Positions 34,191 through 42,737 of a stretch of 64,000 nt of DNA are shown one piece after another (position 1 is the first letter of the stretch; every line of letters begins with the position of its first letter). The translations under genes and the position numbers were made by a program. The DNA is taken from NCBI GenBank assembly GCA_965248255.1, contig CBDFIW010000004.1, positions 1,116,001-1,180,000 of the forward strand, in the 5' to 3' direction. Source of the DNA: JAKZVK01 sp965248255 (GTDB lineage: Bacteria; Acidobacteriota; Terriglobia; Bryobacterales; UBA6623). The notes beneath the pieces are model-generated. The model had not been told where the DNA came from. It did not search any database and saw nothing but the letters and a program-made list of their open reading frames with translations.

Positions 34191-34212
34191 GTGTCGGTAC
34201 TCTCACCGACAC
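34191..34212. repeat. Hairpin repeat GTGTCGGT-loop-ACCGACAC, copy 1
   Basis: An 8-bp perfect stem with loop ACTCTC, preceded by GTGGCGCAGGTCCCCA. The same arrangement recurs at 56097-56118. Further along in this 250-bp spacer, CATCGACA-AGAG-TGTCGATG forms another hairpin. A TAAAAT box at 34390-34395 may be the -10 of the next gene. Confidence 0.6.
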
Positions 34213-34413
34213 TGGGGTTCAGCGCGGATCGCCCGCCAACCAGCAGCCCAAGCATCGACAAGAGTGTCGATGCGGCAGACGTAGGCGTCCGCGCCACTAC
34301 CGGCAGCACGGGAACCCGTCTGTGCACTTGAGCACCCCTCTACGCTAGGCCGCAGGCCCCGCGGAACGCCGCGAACCCCGAGCCTCGTCTAAAATGCAGG
34401 CTCCTCAATCCGT

Positions 34414-36138
34414 ATGACTGAACTCACTTGGCGCGCCGTCATCCTCGGCCTCGCGATCGGCGTCGTCATGACCGCCGCCAACACCTACCTGGGCCTCTAC
34501 GCCGGCATGACCGTATCGGCCAGCATTCCCGCGGCGATCGTGTCGATGGGCATCCTCCGCGGGCTGCTGCGTCGCGGGACGATTCTCGAGAACAACATCG
34601 TGCAAACCATGGCCTCGGCCGGTGAGTCGGTGGCTGCCGGCATTATCTTCACCGTCCCGGCCTTGGTCATCGCCGGCGTGTGGACCGACTTTCCATTCTG
34701 GAAGGTTACGATGATCGGCCTGCTGGGCGGTGTACTGGAGGTTCTCTTCATGATCCCCCTGCGGCGCACGCTGATCGTCGAAGGCGACGACGAGCTGATC
34801 TACCCCGAAGGCGTCGCCCGTGCCCAGGTACTCGAAGCAGGCCAGGAGGGCGGCGGCGAACTGAAGCGGATCTTCGCCTCGGTGGTGGGCGGCGTCGTCT
34901 TCAAGTCGCTGATCGGCCTCGTCGGGGTCATCCGCCCCATCGTCGAAGGGGCCGCGCGCGCCGGGCGGACGCTCGTCTATTTCGGCAGCGACATGTCGGT
35001 AGCGCTGCTCGGCGTCGGGGTCATCGTCGGGTTCGAGATCGCCCTGCTGGTGTTTGCCGGCGGGGCCATCGGCTGGGTCGTCTCGATCCCGCTGTTCTAT
35101 CTGGCACATCCGTTGCCCGCAGGCGACATCGTCGACGCCGCCTGGGATGCCTGGAGCGGTCAGATCCGCTACATGGGCGTCGGCGCCATGATCATCGGCG
35201 GGTTGTGGTCGATGTTCAGCATTCGCAAGGGCATTGCGAAAGGCGTTCGCGAGGCGATGAGCGGCTTCCGCGCCAAGCAGCAGGCCTCACGCGAGCGCAC
35301 TGACCAGGACCTGCCCACCTCGCAAGGCGTGGTGATCTTGCTCCTGGCCGGGGTCACGACGATCGTCCTCTATGATGCGCTGACCGGGTCAACGAGCATC
35401 GCCATCGTGGCGGGTGTGGTGATGGTGATTGCCTCGTTCTTCTTCGTCGCGGTGTCGAGCTACATCGTTGGACTGGTCGGCGCCTCGAACAACCCCGTGT
35501 CCGGCATGACGATCTGTGCGCTGATTTTCTCGTCGATCGTGCTGCTGCTGCGCGGCATGAGCGGGACGGCGGGCATCCTGGGAGCGCTGGGCGTGGCCGG
35601 GGTCGTCTGCTGCGCCGCTGCCACCGCAGGCGATACCTCCCAGGACCTCAAGACCGGCTTCCTGGTGAAGGCTACTTCCTGGCGCCAACAGGTGTCGCAG
35701 TTCATCGGCATTCTCTTGCCGGCGTTCATCATCGCGCCGATCCTAACGCTGCTGCATCGCGGCTACGGCATCGGTACCGGCGGCGAGCAAGCCCTGCGGG
35801 CCCCCCAGGCCAGCCTGTTCGCCAGCATCGCCAAAGCGCTGTTCGAAGTCACGGGCCTGCCGTGGACGATGACCGCCATGGGAGTGGGCATCGCGGTCGG
35901 GTTGATCATCCTGGACCGTTTTCTGCAACGCTCGGGCAGCCGCTTCCGTGCGCACGTGATGCCCGTGTCGACGGGATCAAGCGAATCATTGGGCAACTAC
36001 AACAGGAATCAAGCCGACAGCCGATATCGAACGTCCTCTCACCCTTGTCGGTGTTCCTATGCCACGACTCGGGCGATAAACCAGCGGTTCGTGGCTTGTA
36101 CCGGAAACTCACGAAGGATGGATTTCAAGCATGGTTAG
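34414..36138 (+). pseudogene. OPT-family oligopeptide transporter, truncated at the 3' end
   Basis: The first 515 or so residues are a clear OPT transporter: TANTYLGLYAGMTVSASIPAA, RGTILENNIVQTMASAGES, GASNNPVSGMTI and CAAATAGDTSQDLKTG, with many membrane helices. At about 35965 the match stops in the late segment SRFRAHVMPV, where family members continue with VGIYLP and one or two more helices. The remaining 57 codons are out-of-frame reading of an adjacent TIR-domain gene. The gene has therefore lost its last membrane segment through a rearrangement. Function is doubtful. Confidence 0.82.
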
Positions 36139-36599
36139 ACGAGGAGAACCTTGTAGCGGGACAGGATTGGGAGGCAGAGATCCGGAGGGTGGTGCGGAGT
36201 AGCCATGTGGTGGCCGTGTGTCTGTCTCGACAATCGATAACACGGAGTGGGTATGTTCAAAAGGAGATCAAACTGGCATTGGATGCCGCGGAAGAGCAGC
36301 CCGACGGCACCATATTCCTAATCCCAGTGCGGCTCGAGGATTGCGTCGTGCCCGAACGCTTTCGACGTTGGCACTGGGTTGATCTCTTTCGGGAAGGAGG
36401 CTACGAAATGCTTGTCAGAGCGCTGAAAGTTCGCGAAAGTACGGTGGAGGCCGCGTCGAACTACTGGCAAGCCCCTGAGACAATAAAGTCGTACCGGCAG
36501 GCATCGCATGAAAGAGGAGAGTTCTTGCGCGCCATGATTCCGGAGATTTATGAATGCGAAGCTACTGTCGCCCTTATTGAATCCCGCAAATTATTATGA
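35862..36599 (+). pseudogene. TIR-HEPN protein, N-terminal TIR fragment (gene split by IS630-B)
   Basis: The real coding part begins around 36045 (TTG) or a little upstream; the frame is open to 35862 through the OPT remnant. A TIR domain is clear: LSVFLCHDSGDKPAVRGLYR, GFQAWLDEENLVAGQDWEAEI, VVAVCLSRQSITRSGYVQKE and IFLIPVRLEDCVVPERFRRWH. Glu74 (TTG numbering) in YVQKEI sits where TIR NADases have the catalytic Glu. An IS630-B insertion at TA 36575-36576 ends it. Removing the IS and one TA joins it in frame to 37671-38164, giving about 341 aa. The base composition is lower in GC than neighbours. Confidence 0.85.
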
Positions 36600-37668
36600 C
36601 ACTTTTTGATAGTGTGGAGCATCTATATATGTATGGGCAACCCCAAAGGTGTGAAGCGGGATTTCAAGGCGCTGGAGAAGCGCCGTTTCGAAGCGATGCG
36701 GCTGCTCCACCAAGGCCACAATCAGTCCGAGACGGCGAGACGGCTGAACGTCGCTCGCCAAACCGTCAGTGAGTGGCGGCGGCAATACCGCGAGCAGGGT
36801 GCGGCCGGACTCCGCCAGGCCGGGCGCGCCGGACGCAAGCCGCTCCTCGATGCCGCACAACGCGAACGCCTGACGTCGCTGCTGCTGGAAGGCCCGGAAG
36901 CCCACGGCTTCCCAACGCCCCTGTGGAGCTGTCCGCGGGTGGCTCGGCTGATCGGAGACGAGTTCGGGGTCGCATACCACGCAGGCCACGCCTGGAAGAT
37001 CCTGCGAGCGCTCGACTGGAGCCCGCAACGCCCGGCCGGAAAGGCGCGCGAGCGCAACGAAGAGCGGATCCGCACCTGGAAGCGCAAGACCTGGAAGCGC
37101 ATTAAAAAAGCCCAAAACGAAGGCCGTACGCTCGTCTTCATCGACGAAAGCGGATTGAGTCAGAAGCCGCATCGCTGCCGCACCTGGGCGCCACGTGGCC
37201 AAACACCGGTGCTGCAGTTTAACTTCAACTGGGAGAAGCTTTCCGTCTCGGCGGGGCTGACGCTGCGTAACTTCTACTTCCGGCTCTATCCCGGTGCGAT
37301 CGGCAAAGAGCAAGTGACCGACTTTCTCAAGGCGTTGGTACGTCATATCGATCGCCCGCTGCTGATCGTCTGGGATCGGCTGCCGGCGCACCGTAGCCGC
37401 CTGGTGCAAGAGTTCATCGAACTCTCCGAAGGCCACATCGCAACCGAGTACTTGCCACCCTATGCGCCGGAGTTGAATCCGGTGGAATACATCTGGGCTT
37501 ACTGGAAGCAGCACGAGTTGCCGAACGTCTGTCCGAAAGACTACGGCGAGCTGAACGAGCGGGCCCGCAAGGCACTCCGCCGCATGTACCGCAAACCGCG
37601 TTTGATCACGGCCTTCTGGAAACAGTCTTCTCTTTGTTTTGACTGACTCTATATTATGCGGCAGTCAA
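36577..37668 (+). mobile_element. IS630-family insertion sequence, type B copy 1
   Basis: A 1092-bp element, TA-flanked, with ends TTGAATCCCGCAAATTATTA and the complement TTGACTGCCGCATAATATAG, which are imperfect inverted repeats. It is one of four copies in the window. It has six A in the internal A-tract and an uninterrupted transposase. It splits the TIR-HEPN gene. Confidence 0.93.
36633..37646 (+). CDS. IS630-family transposase (type B, uninterrupted)
   Basis: A 337-aa transposase. It has an N-terminal helix-turn-helix (HNQSETARRLNVARQTVSEW) and a basic linker (GRAGRKPLLDAAQRERLTSLL). The DDE domain has first Asp in LVFIDESGLSQK, second in LLIVWDRLPAHRS and Glu in APELNPVEYIWAYWKQ. ATG 36633 is chosen; the frame extends back to 36606. 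The codons ATT AAA AAA GCC at the A-tract keep orfA and orfB in one frame, unlike the other three copies. Confidence 0.92.
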   Translation: MGNPKGVKRDFKALEKRRFEAMRLLHQGHNQSETARRLNVARQTVSEWRRQYREQGAAGLRQAGRAGRKPLLDAAQRERLTSLLLEGPEAHGFPTPLWSCPRVARLIGDEFGVAYHAGHAWKILRALDWSPQRPAGKARERNEERIRTWKRKTWKRIKKAQNEGRTLVFIDESGLSQKPHRCRTWAPRGQTPVLQFNFNWEKLSVSAGLTLRNFYFRLYPGAIGKEQVTDFLKALVRHIDRPLLIVWDRLPAHRSRLVQEFIELSEGHIATEYLPPYAPELNPVEYIWAYWKQHELPNVCPKDYGELNERARKALRRMYRKPRLITAFWKQSSLCFD

Positions 37669-37670
37669 TA

Positions 37671-38164
37671 AGGTCGAGCGATTCGTTTTTTATAGAGTTC
37701 GTGGGAAAGAGCTAAGTCCTCGCGAAAAGAGTTTCTTTCACCATTGTCTACTTGAGTGTCTCACGAATGAGCCGGTTGAGATAGCGAACGCCCTGTTTAT
37801 CTTTTTCTCCAGTCTAGAAAACTACCTTCGCCAAAATGTAGCCGAGTATGTAGCACAGCGAACAAAGTCATCATTCAAGGAGATCTCTACCGGGATCGGT
37901 CGTACTGATGGACGTGTATTCCTCTCGCTGGGCGACCTATTGCGAGTCTACGATCTCGCGATGAAGGAATCAGGGCGCCAGCGCCATACCAACTCGGGAT
38001 GGATGCCACTAGGGGGACTGCGAAACCAAATTGCGCACGGACGGGTGGACCTCGCAGTTGAATGGGGATCGGTGTTGACAGTCGTACTCGACTACCTGCA
38101 ACCCATAAGGCGGCTTGTCACTGATGTTGGTGAAACCACCGGCCAGAACTTCGAAGGTCCATAA
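37671..38164 (+). pseudogene. TIR-HEPN protein, C-terminal HEPN fragment
   Basis: This stretch is open from 37671 in the frame that continues the TIR fragment once the IS is removed. It encodes an all-helical domain (FHHCLLECLTNEPVEIANAL, then FSSLENYLRQNVAEYVAQ). It ends with LGGLRNQIAHGRVDLAVEW. RNQIAH fits the R-N/D/H-x3-H signature of HEPN ribonucleases (Arg295, Asn296, His300 from TTG 36045). HEPN assignment rests on this motif plus helical context. In its present state it has no start codon except ATG 37940, which leaves only 74 aa. Confidence 0.78.
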
Positions 38165-38509
38165 AGAAGTATGGTCGGTTGCCAGCATCTGCTCACCGAA
38201 GCCGCCAGCGCCCTTGAGGCGGACAGTTGCAGGCTGAGCCGAGTACATCACCTAACCCCGAAGGCTTTACGGAACCGAGCATGAGGGTCGTTGACGTAGT
38301 GTACGCCGGTGATCCAGAGATCCGCTAGCGTTCGGATCGCGTTGAATGAGAGGCTGGAAGGAAACATGTGTGGCCGTGCAAGACACGGCTTGGATGGCCG
38401 TGCGGGACGTTGGCGTCGGATCCGAGTACAGGGCTTCCATTGTGACGAAAGCTCAACGTCGCTGGGGCGAAAAGCCGTTCAGGGCAGACCGTGAAATCGA
38501 CCCCGATGC
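38165..38509. other. Spacer upstream of the RNase P RNA gene
   Basis: About 345 bp without a convincing gene. A short open frame at 38309-38494 has no family resemblance and overlaps the rnpB promoter region. Confidence 0.4.
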
Positions 38510-38515
38510 TAGAAT
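38510..38515 (+). promoter_or_regulatory. Candidate -10 box (TAGAAT) of rnpB
   Basis: TAGAAT lies 8 nt before the predicted 5' end of the RNase P RNA, the expected spacing for a -10 element. No strong -35 hexamer is seen 17 nt upstream. Confidence 0.5.
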
Positions 38516-38523
38516 CATCATGG

Positions 38524-38921
38524 GCTTGCCGGACGGGCAGTCGCCGCGTCCTTCGGGGCGGGGAGGAAAGTCCGGTCTCCGCAGGGTGGCGTGCCGGCTA
38601 ACGGCCGGGGGGCCGTTCTCAAAGGGCGGTTCACGGACAGTGCCACAGAAAAGATACCGCCCCGCCGGTTCGCCGACGGGGTAAGGGTGAAATGGTGCGG
38701 TAAGAGCGCACCGCGCCTCGCGCAATCGAGGTGGCAGGGCAAACCCCACGCGGAGCAAGACCAAATAGGGGACGAGCGGTGACCCGCCGCGTCCACGGCC
38801 GTCTTCGGGCGGCCGAGTCCCGGGTAGGTTGCTTGAGGCCGGTAGTAATGCCGGTCCTAGTCGAATGGCTGCCGCTCCGGCTTCGGCCGGAGTACAGAAA
38901 CCGGCTTATAGTCCGGCAAGC
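38524..38921 (+). ncRNA. rnpB: RNase P RNA (bacterial class A)
   Basis: The catalytic RNA that trims tRNA 5' leaders. Diagnostic conserved pieces appear in order: GAGGAAAGTCCGG (P4 5' strand and CR-I), CACAGAAAAGATACCGCC, AAGGGTGAAATGGTGCGGTA, AGAGCGCACCGC, TGGCAGGGCAAACCCC, and the P4 3' strand region near GAGTACAGAAACCGGCTTAT. The ends pair as helix P1: GCTTGCCGGAC at the start with GTCCGGCAAGC at the end. About 398 nt, as expected for type A RNAs. Open frames across it are spurious. Confidence 0.96.
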
Positions 38922-38933
38922 CTGATGAAGGAT

Positions 38934-38975
38934 CGTGATTCGTGTTTCGTGATCCGTGATACGTAACTCGTGTCG
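38934..38975. repeat. Degenerate 7-bp tandem repeat (CGTGATT unit)
   Basis: Six successive 7-base units: CGTGATT, CGTGTTT, CGTGATC, CGTGATA, CGTAACT, CGTGTCG. The complementary motif (CACGAAT) with the same period occurs at 56233-56270 and 56554-56604. Confidence 0.65.
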
Positions 38976-39006
38976 GTTGTACGCTTCCCTGCCTGCGCGC
39001 GCCCGA

Positions 39007-39093
39007 TGTGGCGTAAGCGTCCAGGCTTGCCGAGTCTCGATTCTTCGAGACTCAGGATGGCAAACGACCGAGCTGTTGCTGTTGTCCGGAACC
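39007..39093. repeat. MITE-like element, copy C, left part
   Basis: GTGGCGTAAGCGTCCAGGCT, TGCCGAGTCTCGATTCTTCG and GGCAAACGACCGAG match copies A (15043) and B (17411). The element is cut by IS630-B copy 2; its right part is at 40191-40252. Confidence 0.75.
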
Positions 39094-39095
39094 TA

Positions 39096-40188
39096 TTGAC
39101 TCCCGCATAATATAGAGTCAGTCAAAACAAAGAGAAGACTGTTTCCAGAAGGCCGTGATCAAACGCGGTTTGCGGTACATGCGGCGGAGTGCCTTGCGGG
39201 CCCGCTCGTTCAGCTCGCCGTAGTCTTTCGGACAGACGTTCGGCAACTCGTGCTGCTTCCAGTAAGCCCAGATGTATTCCACCGGATTCAACTCCGGCGC
39301 ATAGGGTGGCAAGTACTCGGTTGCGATGTGGCCTTCGGAGAGTTCGATGAACTCTTGCACCAGGCGGCTACGGTGCGCCGGCAGCCGATCCCAGACGATC
39401 AGCAGCGGGCGATCGATATGACGTACCAACGCCTTGAGAAAGTCGATCACTTGCTCTTTGCCGATCGCACCGGGATAGAGCCGGAAGTAGAAGTTACGCA
39501 GCGTCAGCCCCGCCGAGACGGAAAGCTTCTCCCAGTTGAAGTTAAACTGCAGCACCGGTGTTTGGCCACGTGGCGCCCAGGTGCGGCAGCGATGCGGCTT
39601 CTGACTCAATCCGCTTTCGTCGATGAAGACGAGCGTACGGCCTTCGTTTTGGGCTTTTTTTAATGCGCTTCCAGGTCTTGCGCTTCCAGGTGCGGATCCG
39701 CTCTTCGTTGCGCTCGCGCGCCTTTCCGGCCGGGCGTTGCGGGCTCCAGTCGAGCGCTCGCAGGATCTTCCAGGCGTGGCCTGCGTGGTATGCGACCCCG
39801 AACTCGTCTCCGATCAGCCGAGCCACCCGCGGACAGCTCCACAGGGGCGTTGGGAAGCCGTGGGCTTCCGGGCCTTCCAGCAGCAGCGACGTCAGGCGTT
39901 CGCGTTGTGCGGCATCGAGGAGCGGCTTGCGTCCGGCGCGCCCGGCCTGGCGGAGTCCGGCCGCACCCTGCTCGCGGTATTGCCGCCGCCACTCACTGAC
40001 GGTTTGGCGAGCGACGTTCAGCCGTCTCGCCGTCTCGGACTGATTGTGGCCTTGGTGGAGCAGCCGCATCGCTTCGAAACGGCGCTTCTCCAGCGCCTTG
40101 AAATCCCGCTTCACACCTTTGGGGTTGCCCATACATATATAGATGCTCCACACTGTCAAAAAGTGTCATAATAATTTGCGGGATTCAA
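39096..40188 (-). mobile_element. IS630-family insertion sequence, type B copy 2
   Basis: A 1093-bp copy in minus orientation with TA on both sides (39094-39095 and 40189-40190). It is inserted in a MITE-like repeat. The internal A-tract (coding strand) has seven A, one more than copy 1. Confidence 0.93.
39118..40132 (-). pseudogene. IS630-B transposase, split at an A7 tract
   Basis: The DNA-binding frame starts at ATG 40132 and leaves the productive frame at the A7 run (39655-39661). The DDE domain continues in another frame from about 39609 to the stop at 39118. Apart from the extra A it is nearly identical to the intact copy at 36633. Production of a full protein would require slippage that removes one A. 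Confidence 0.85.
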
Positions 40189-40190
40189 TA

Positions 40191-40252
40191 GGAACCGAGG
40201 AATCGGTCAGTCGCTATCTCACTGCGCAAAGCCTGGCGGCATACGCCACGTC
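40191..40252. repeat. MITE-like element, copy C, right part
   Basis: GGAACCGAGGAATCGGT, then GCAAAGCCTGGCGGCATACGCCAC, correspond to the right ends of copies A and B. The inner inverted word is partly replaced by CAGTCGCTATCTCACTGCG. Confidence 0.65.
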
Positions 40253-41549
40253 AGGCAGCCGACCTCGGCTCGCGATCAAGCGGCGTTACCGGGTCGATGA
40301 ACATCCAACACCCTAGAGCAACCCAGCAAATCGCTGCCGAAACATAGAACGTCAGCGGCCAATTCCCGCCGGTCGCGCTCAAGATGTACGCTACGGCCGG
40401 CGCGCCGATGAACGCCCCTAAGTTCCCCGCCGTGTTCATGGTTCCCGACAAGCTTCCGGCATACTGCCCGCCCACGTCCATGCAAGCCCCCCATGACGGC
40501 GGCATCGTCAGGTCCGTCGAAAACGCCGCCATACCCATCACGACGATCGCCCACAGCGGCTCCTCGATCTCGAGCGACGCGACCAACATGGCGCCCGACC
40601 CGAAGCAACCCAGCCCCGCCATGAATCGTCTCGCGCGGCGCGCGCTTCCCAGCCACCCTTCCACCTTGCCCAGCAAGAAGCCGCAAAGCAGCGAACCAAT
40701 GCCGGCCATGAAAAGCGGGATCCCGGCCAGCCACGCCGACTGCTCCATGCTTTGTCCGCGTGCTTCTTGAAGGTAGATGGGCAGCCAAGTGAAGTAGAAG
40801 TAGTAGCCGTACGACAAACAGAAGTACTGCACACACAACAGCCACACCGTTCTCGAGCGAAAGAACCGTCCCCACGGGACGTTCCCGTGCCCGGCCGCCT
40901 CTTCGACCGCTTCTCCTAGCAACTCGAACTCCGCTTCGTTGACGCTCTTGTGTCCGCGCGGACTGTCGCGGTACCAACGCCAGAAGAACACCGTCCACAC
41001 GATGCCCAGCACCGAGAAGACCTCGAACGCCCGTCGCCACGAGATGAACTGAAGCAGAAAGACCACCAGCAAGGGCGCGGTCGCACCGCCCCAGCGCGCG
41101 CTAAACCACATCAGGCCCTGCGCCCGCACCCGCTCGGCCGGCAGTAGCCAGGTCGTGAACGTCTTGGTCATGACCGGGAACGCGCCGCCCTGTCCCAGGC
41201 CAAAGAACAGCCGCACGGCCACGAGAGTCGCGATGTTCCCCACCCATCCGGTGGCGGCCGTGAACAACGACCACGTGATCACGATCGCCGCCAGCACGCG
41301 CCGCGGGCCGATCCAATCGCTCAGCCAGCCGCCGGGCACTTGGAATAGAAAGTAGCCAAGCGCGAAGGCGGAGAACGCCCAGCCCATCTGCACCTTGGTG
41401 AGACCGAGGTCTTCGATGATCAGCGGCGCGGCTTGCGAGATCGAGACGCGATGAATGTAGGTAATGACTGACAGAGTGACGGCGAACACCACGACCCAAT
41501 ACCGCCCGCATGTGGGCTGCTGATAATCGACGTTTGTCTGCGTATTCAT
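40251..41549 (-). CDS. MFS transporter (anion:cation symporter type, hexuronate-like)
   Basis: A 432-aa major facilitator with 12 predicted helices. It starts RYWVVVFAVTLSVITYIHRVSISQ. The loop 2-3 motif GGWLSDWIGPRRV and the Gly-rich FFGLGQGGAFPVMTK are typical of the ACS family (ExuT, GudP, DgoT). These carry hexuronates, glucarate or galactonate with protons. The gene is the last of a minus-strand operon after an enolase-superfamily enzyme and an Nramp-like transporter, so uptake of a sugar acid for dehydration is likely. Confidence 0.88.
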   Translation of the reverse strand: MNTQTNVDYQQPTCGRYWVVVFAVTLSVITYIHRVSISQAAPLIIEDLGLTKVQMGWAFSAFALGYFLFQVPGGWLSDWIGPRRVLAAIVITWSLFTAATGWVGNIATLVAVRLFFGLGQGGAFPVMTKTFTTWLLPAERVRAQGLMWFSARWGGATAPLLVVFLLQFISWRRAFEVFSVLGIVWTVFFWRWYRDSPRGHKSVNEAEFELLGEAVEEAAGHGNVPWGRFFRSRTVWLLCVQYFCLSYGYYFYFTWLPIYLQEARGQSMEQSAWLAGIPLFMAGIGSLLCGFLLGKVEGWLGSARRARRFMAGLGCFGSGAMLVASLEIEEPLWAIVVMGMAAFSTDLTMPPSWGACMDVGGQYAGSLSGTMNTAGNLGAFIGAPAVAYILSATGGNWPLTFYVSAAICWVALGCWMFIDPVTPLDREPRSAA

Positions 41550-41552
41550 CGC

Positions 41553-42737
41553 TCAATACGGACCCGCCGGAGCGTAGTGCTCCCGGCCGAAGACCATGTC
41601 CGAATAGTTCCCCGTCGGAACAGCGCTTCCCGCCGGCAGCGTATACCGCTCGACAACCTCATCGTTCAACTCGATGCCGAGGCCCGGGCTTTGGGGCATG
41701 GCGAGTTCGCCCTCCTCAACGCGTAGCTTCTCGACCAGCAGATCGTCGATAAACGGGTTGCCGGTCTGGTCCATTTCGACCGTGATGCTATTCGAGAGCG
41801 ATGCCACGACATGCATGTTGCCCACCATGGCCACGGCGTCGCTCCAGGTATGCGGGGCGACTCGCAAACCAGCATTTTCGGCCGACGCTCCTACGCACCG
41901 GCACTCGGTGATGCCTCCCGCACGGCAGCAATCCGGCTGCACGATGTCGACCATCCTTCGGTCGATCAGTTCTCGAAACCCCTGCAGGCCGAAGTCATTC
42001 TCCCCGGCCGCTAGGGGGATGCCGTTGAGATCGGGCCGCAGCGCCAGGTAGTTGTCGACGTCCTCGGGGGCGAAGGGCTCCTCCAGCCAGAAGATCCCGG
42101 CCTCACGAAATTTGGGCAACACGCGCCGGGCCTGGTCGAGCGAGTATCGGGCGTTGCCGTCCACCTGGATACGCACGTCCGGGCCCACTGCCTCGCGTAA
42201 GATCCTCACGCCTGCCGAGTCGTACTCGTAGTTACGGCCCAGCCGGGTCTTCACCGCGCGGTAACCGTTGGCCACATGGCGCTTGGCTTCTTCGTCCAAC
42301 TCGGCGGGATCGTCTTTCCACAGCAGCGCGCTGGCGTAGGCCTTGACGCGATTGCGCTTCGCGCCGAGCAACTGATACACCGGCTTGCCCGCGGCCTTGC
42401 CGCGCAGGTCCCACAGCGCCATGTCGACGCCGCCGAGCGCCGACATCGCCGCCCCCTTACGCCCGTACCAGCGCGTAACGGAGTACATGCGGTCCCAAAG
42501 CCGCTCGACATTAGTGGGGTCTTCACCGACCAAGAAGTCCCGCAACTGGCCTTCGATGACGGTCCGCACCAGCTCAGGATGCGAATAGACCGACCCCAGG
42601 CCGACGCTCCCATCGTCGGTATGGATCTTGATGAGACAACTCAACCGGCCGGTACACAGCCCGCCGGCAAGCTGAAACGCTTGGTCGGGCGGGTAGGTGA
42701 AGCACAGCGTAACGACTTCGACGTCTCGAATCCTCAT
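41553..42737 (-). CDS. Enolase-superfamily sugar-acid dehydratase (mandelate racemase type)
   Basis: A 394-aa enzyme that removes a proton alpha to a carboxylate. Metal ligands are Asp193 (VDGNARY), Glu219/220 (WLEEPF) and Glu245 (AAGENDFG). The base is His296 (VAPHTWSD) and the other-face motif is Lys163-x-Arg165 (VKTRLG). Lys-x-Arg rather than Lys-x-Lys is seen in some acid-sugar dehydratases. The start is ATG 42737, whose G/AGG box lies in the previous gene; the frame to 43016 is rejected. The stop of the Nramp-like gene overlaps it by one base (TGATG), so the two are translationally coupled. Confidence 0.88.
   Translation of the reverse strand: MRIRDVEVVTLCFTYPPDQAFQLAGGLCTGRLSCLIKIHTDDGSVGLGSVYSHPELVRTVIEGQLRDFLVGEDPTNVERLWDRMYSVTRWYGRKGAAMSALGGVDMALWDLRGKAAGKPVYQLLGAKRNRVKAYASALLWKDDPAELDEEAKRHVANGYRAVKTRLGRNYEYDSAGVRILREAVGPDVRIQVDGNARYSLDQARRVLPKFREAGIFWLEEPFAPEDVDNYLALRPDLNGIPLAAGENDFGLQGFRELIDRRMVDIVQPDCCRAGGITECRCVGASAENAGLRVAPHTWSDAVAMVGNMHVVASLSNSITVEMDQTGNPFIDDLLVEKLRVEEGELAMPQSPGLGIELNDEVVERYTLPAGSAVPTGNYSDMVFGREHYAPAGPY

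Noticed and set aside
38524..38921. Short ORFs across the RNase P RNA
   Set aside because: The region is an RNA gene with conserved RNase P elements and P1 pairing; open frames here are accidental.
38934..38975. CRISPR-like short repeats
   Set aside because: The units are 7 bp, degenerate and contiguous, with no spacers; not a CRISPR array. No cas genes are seen in the window.
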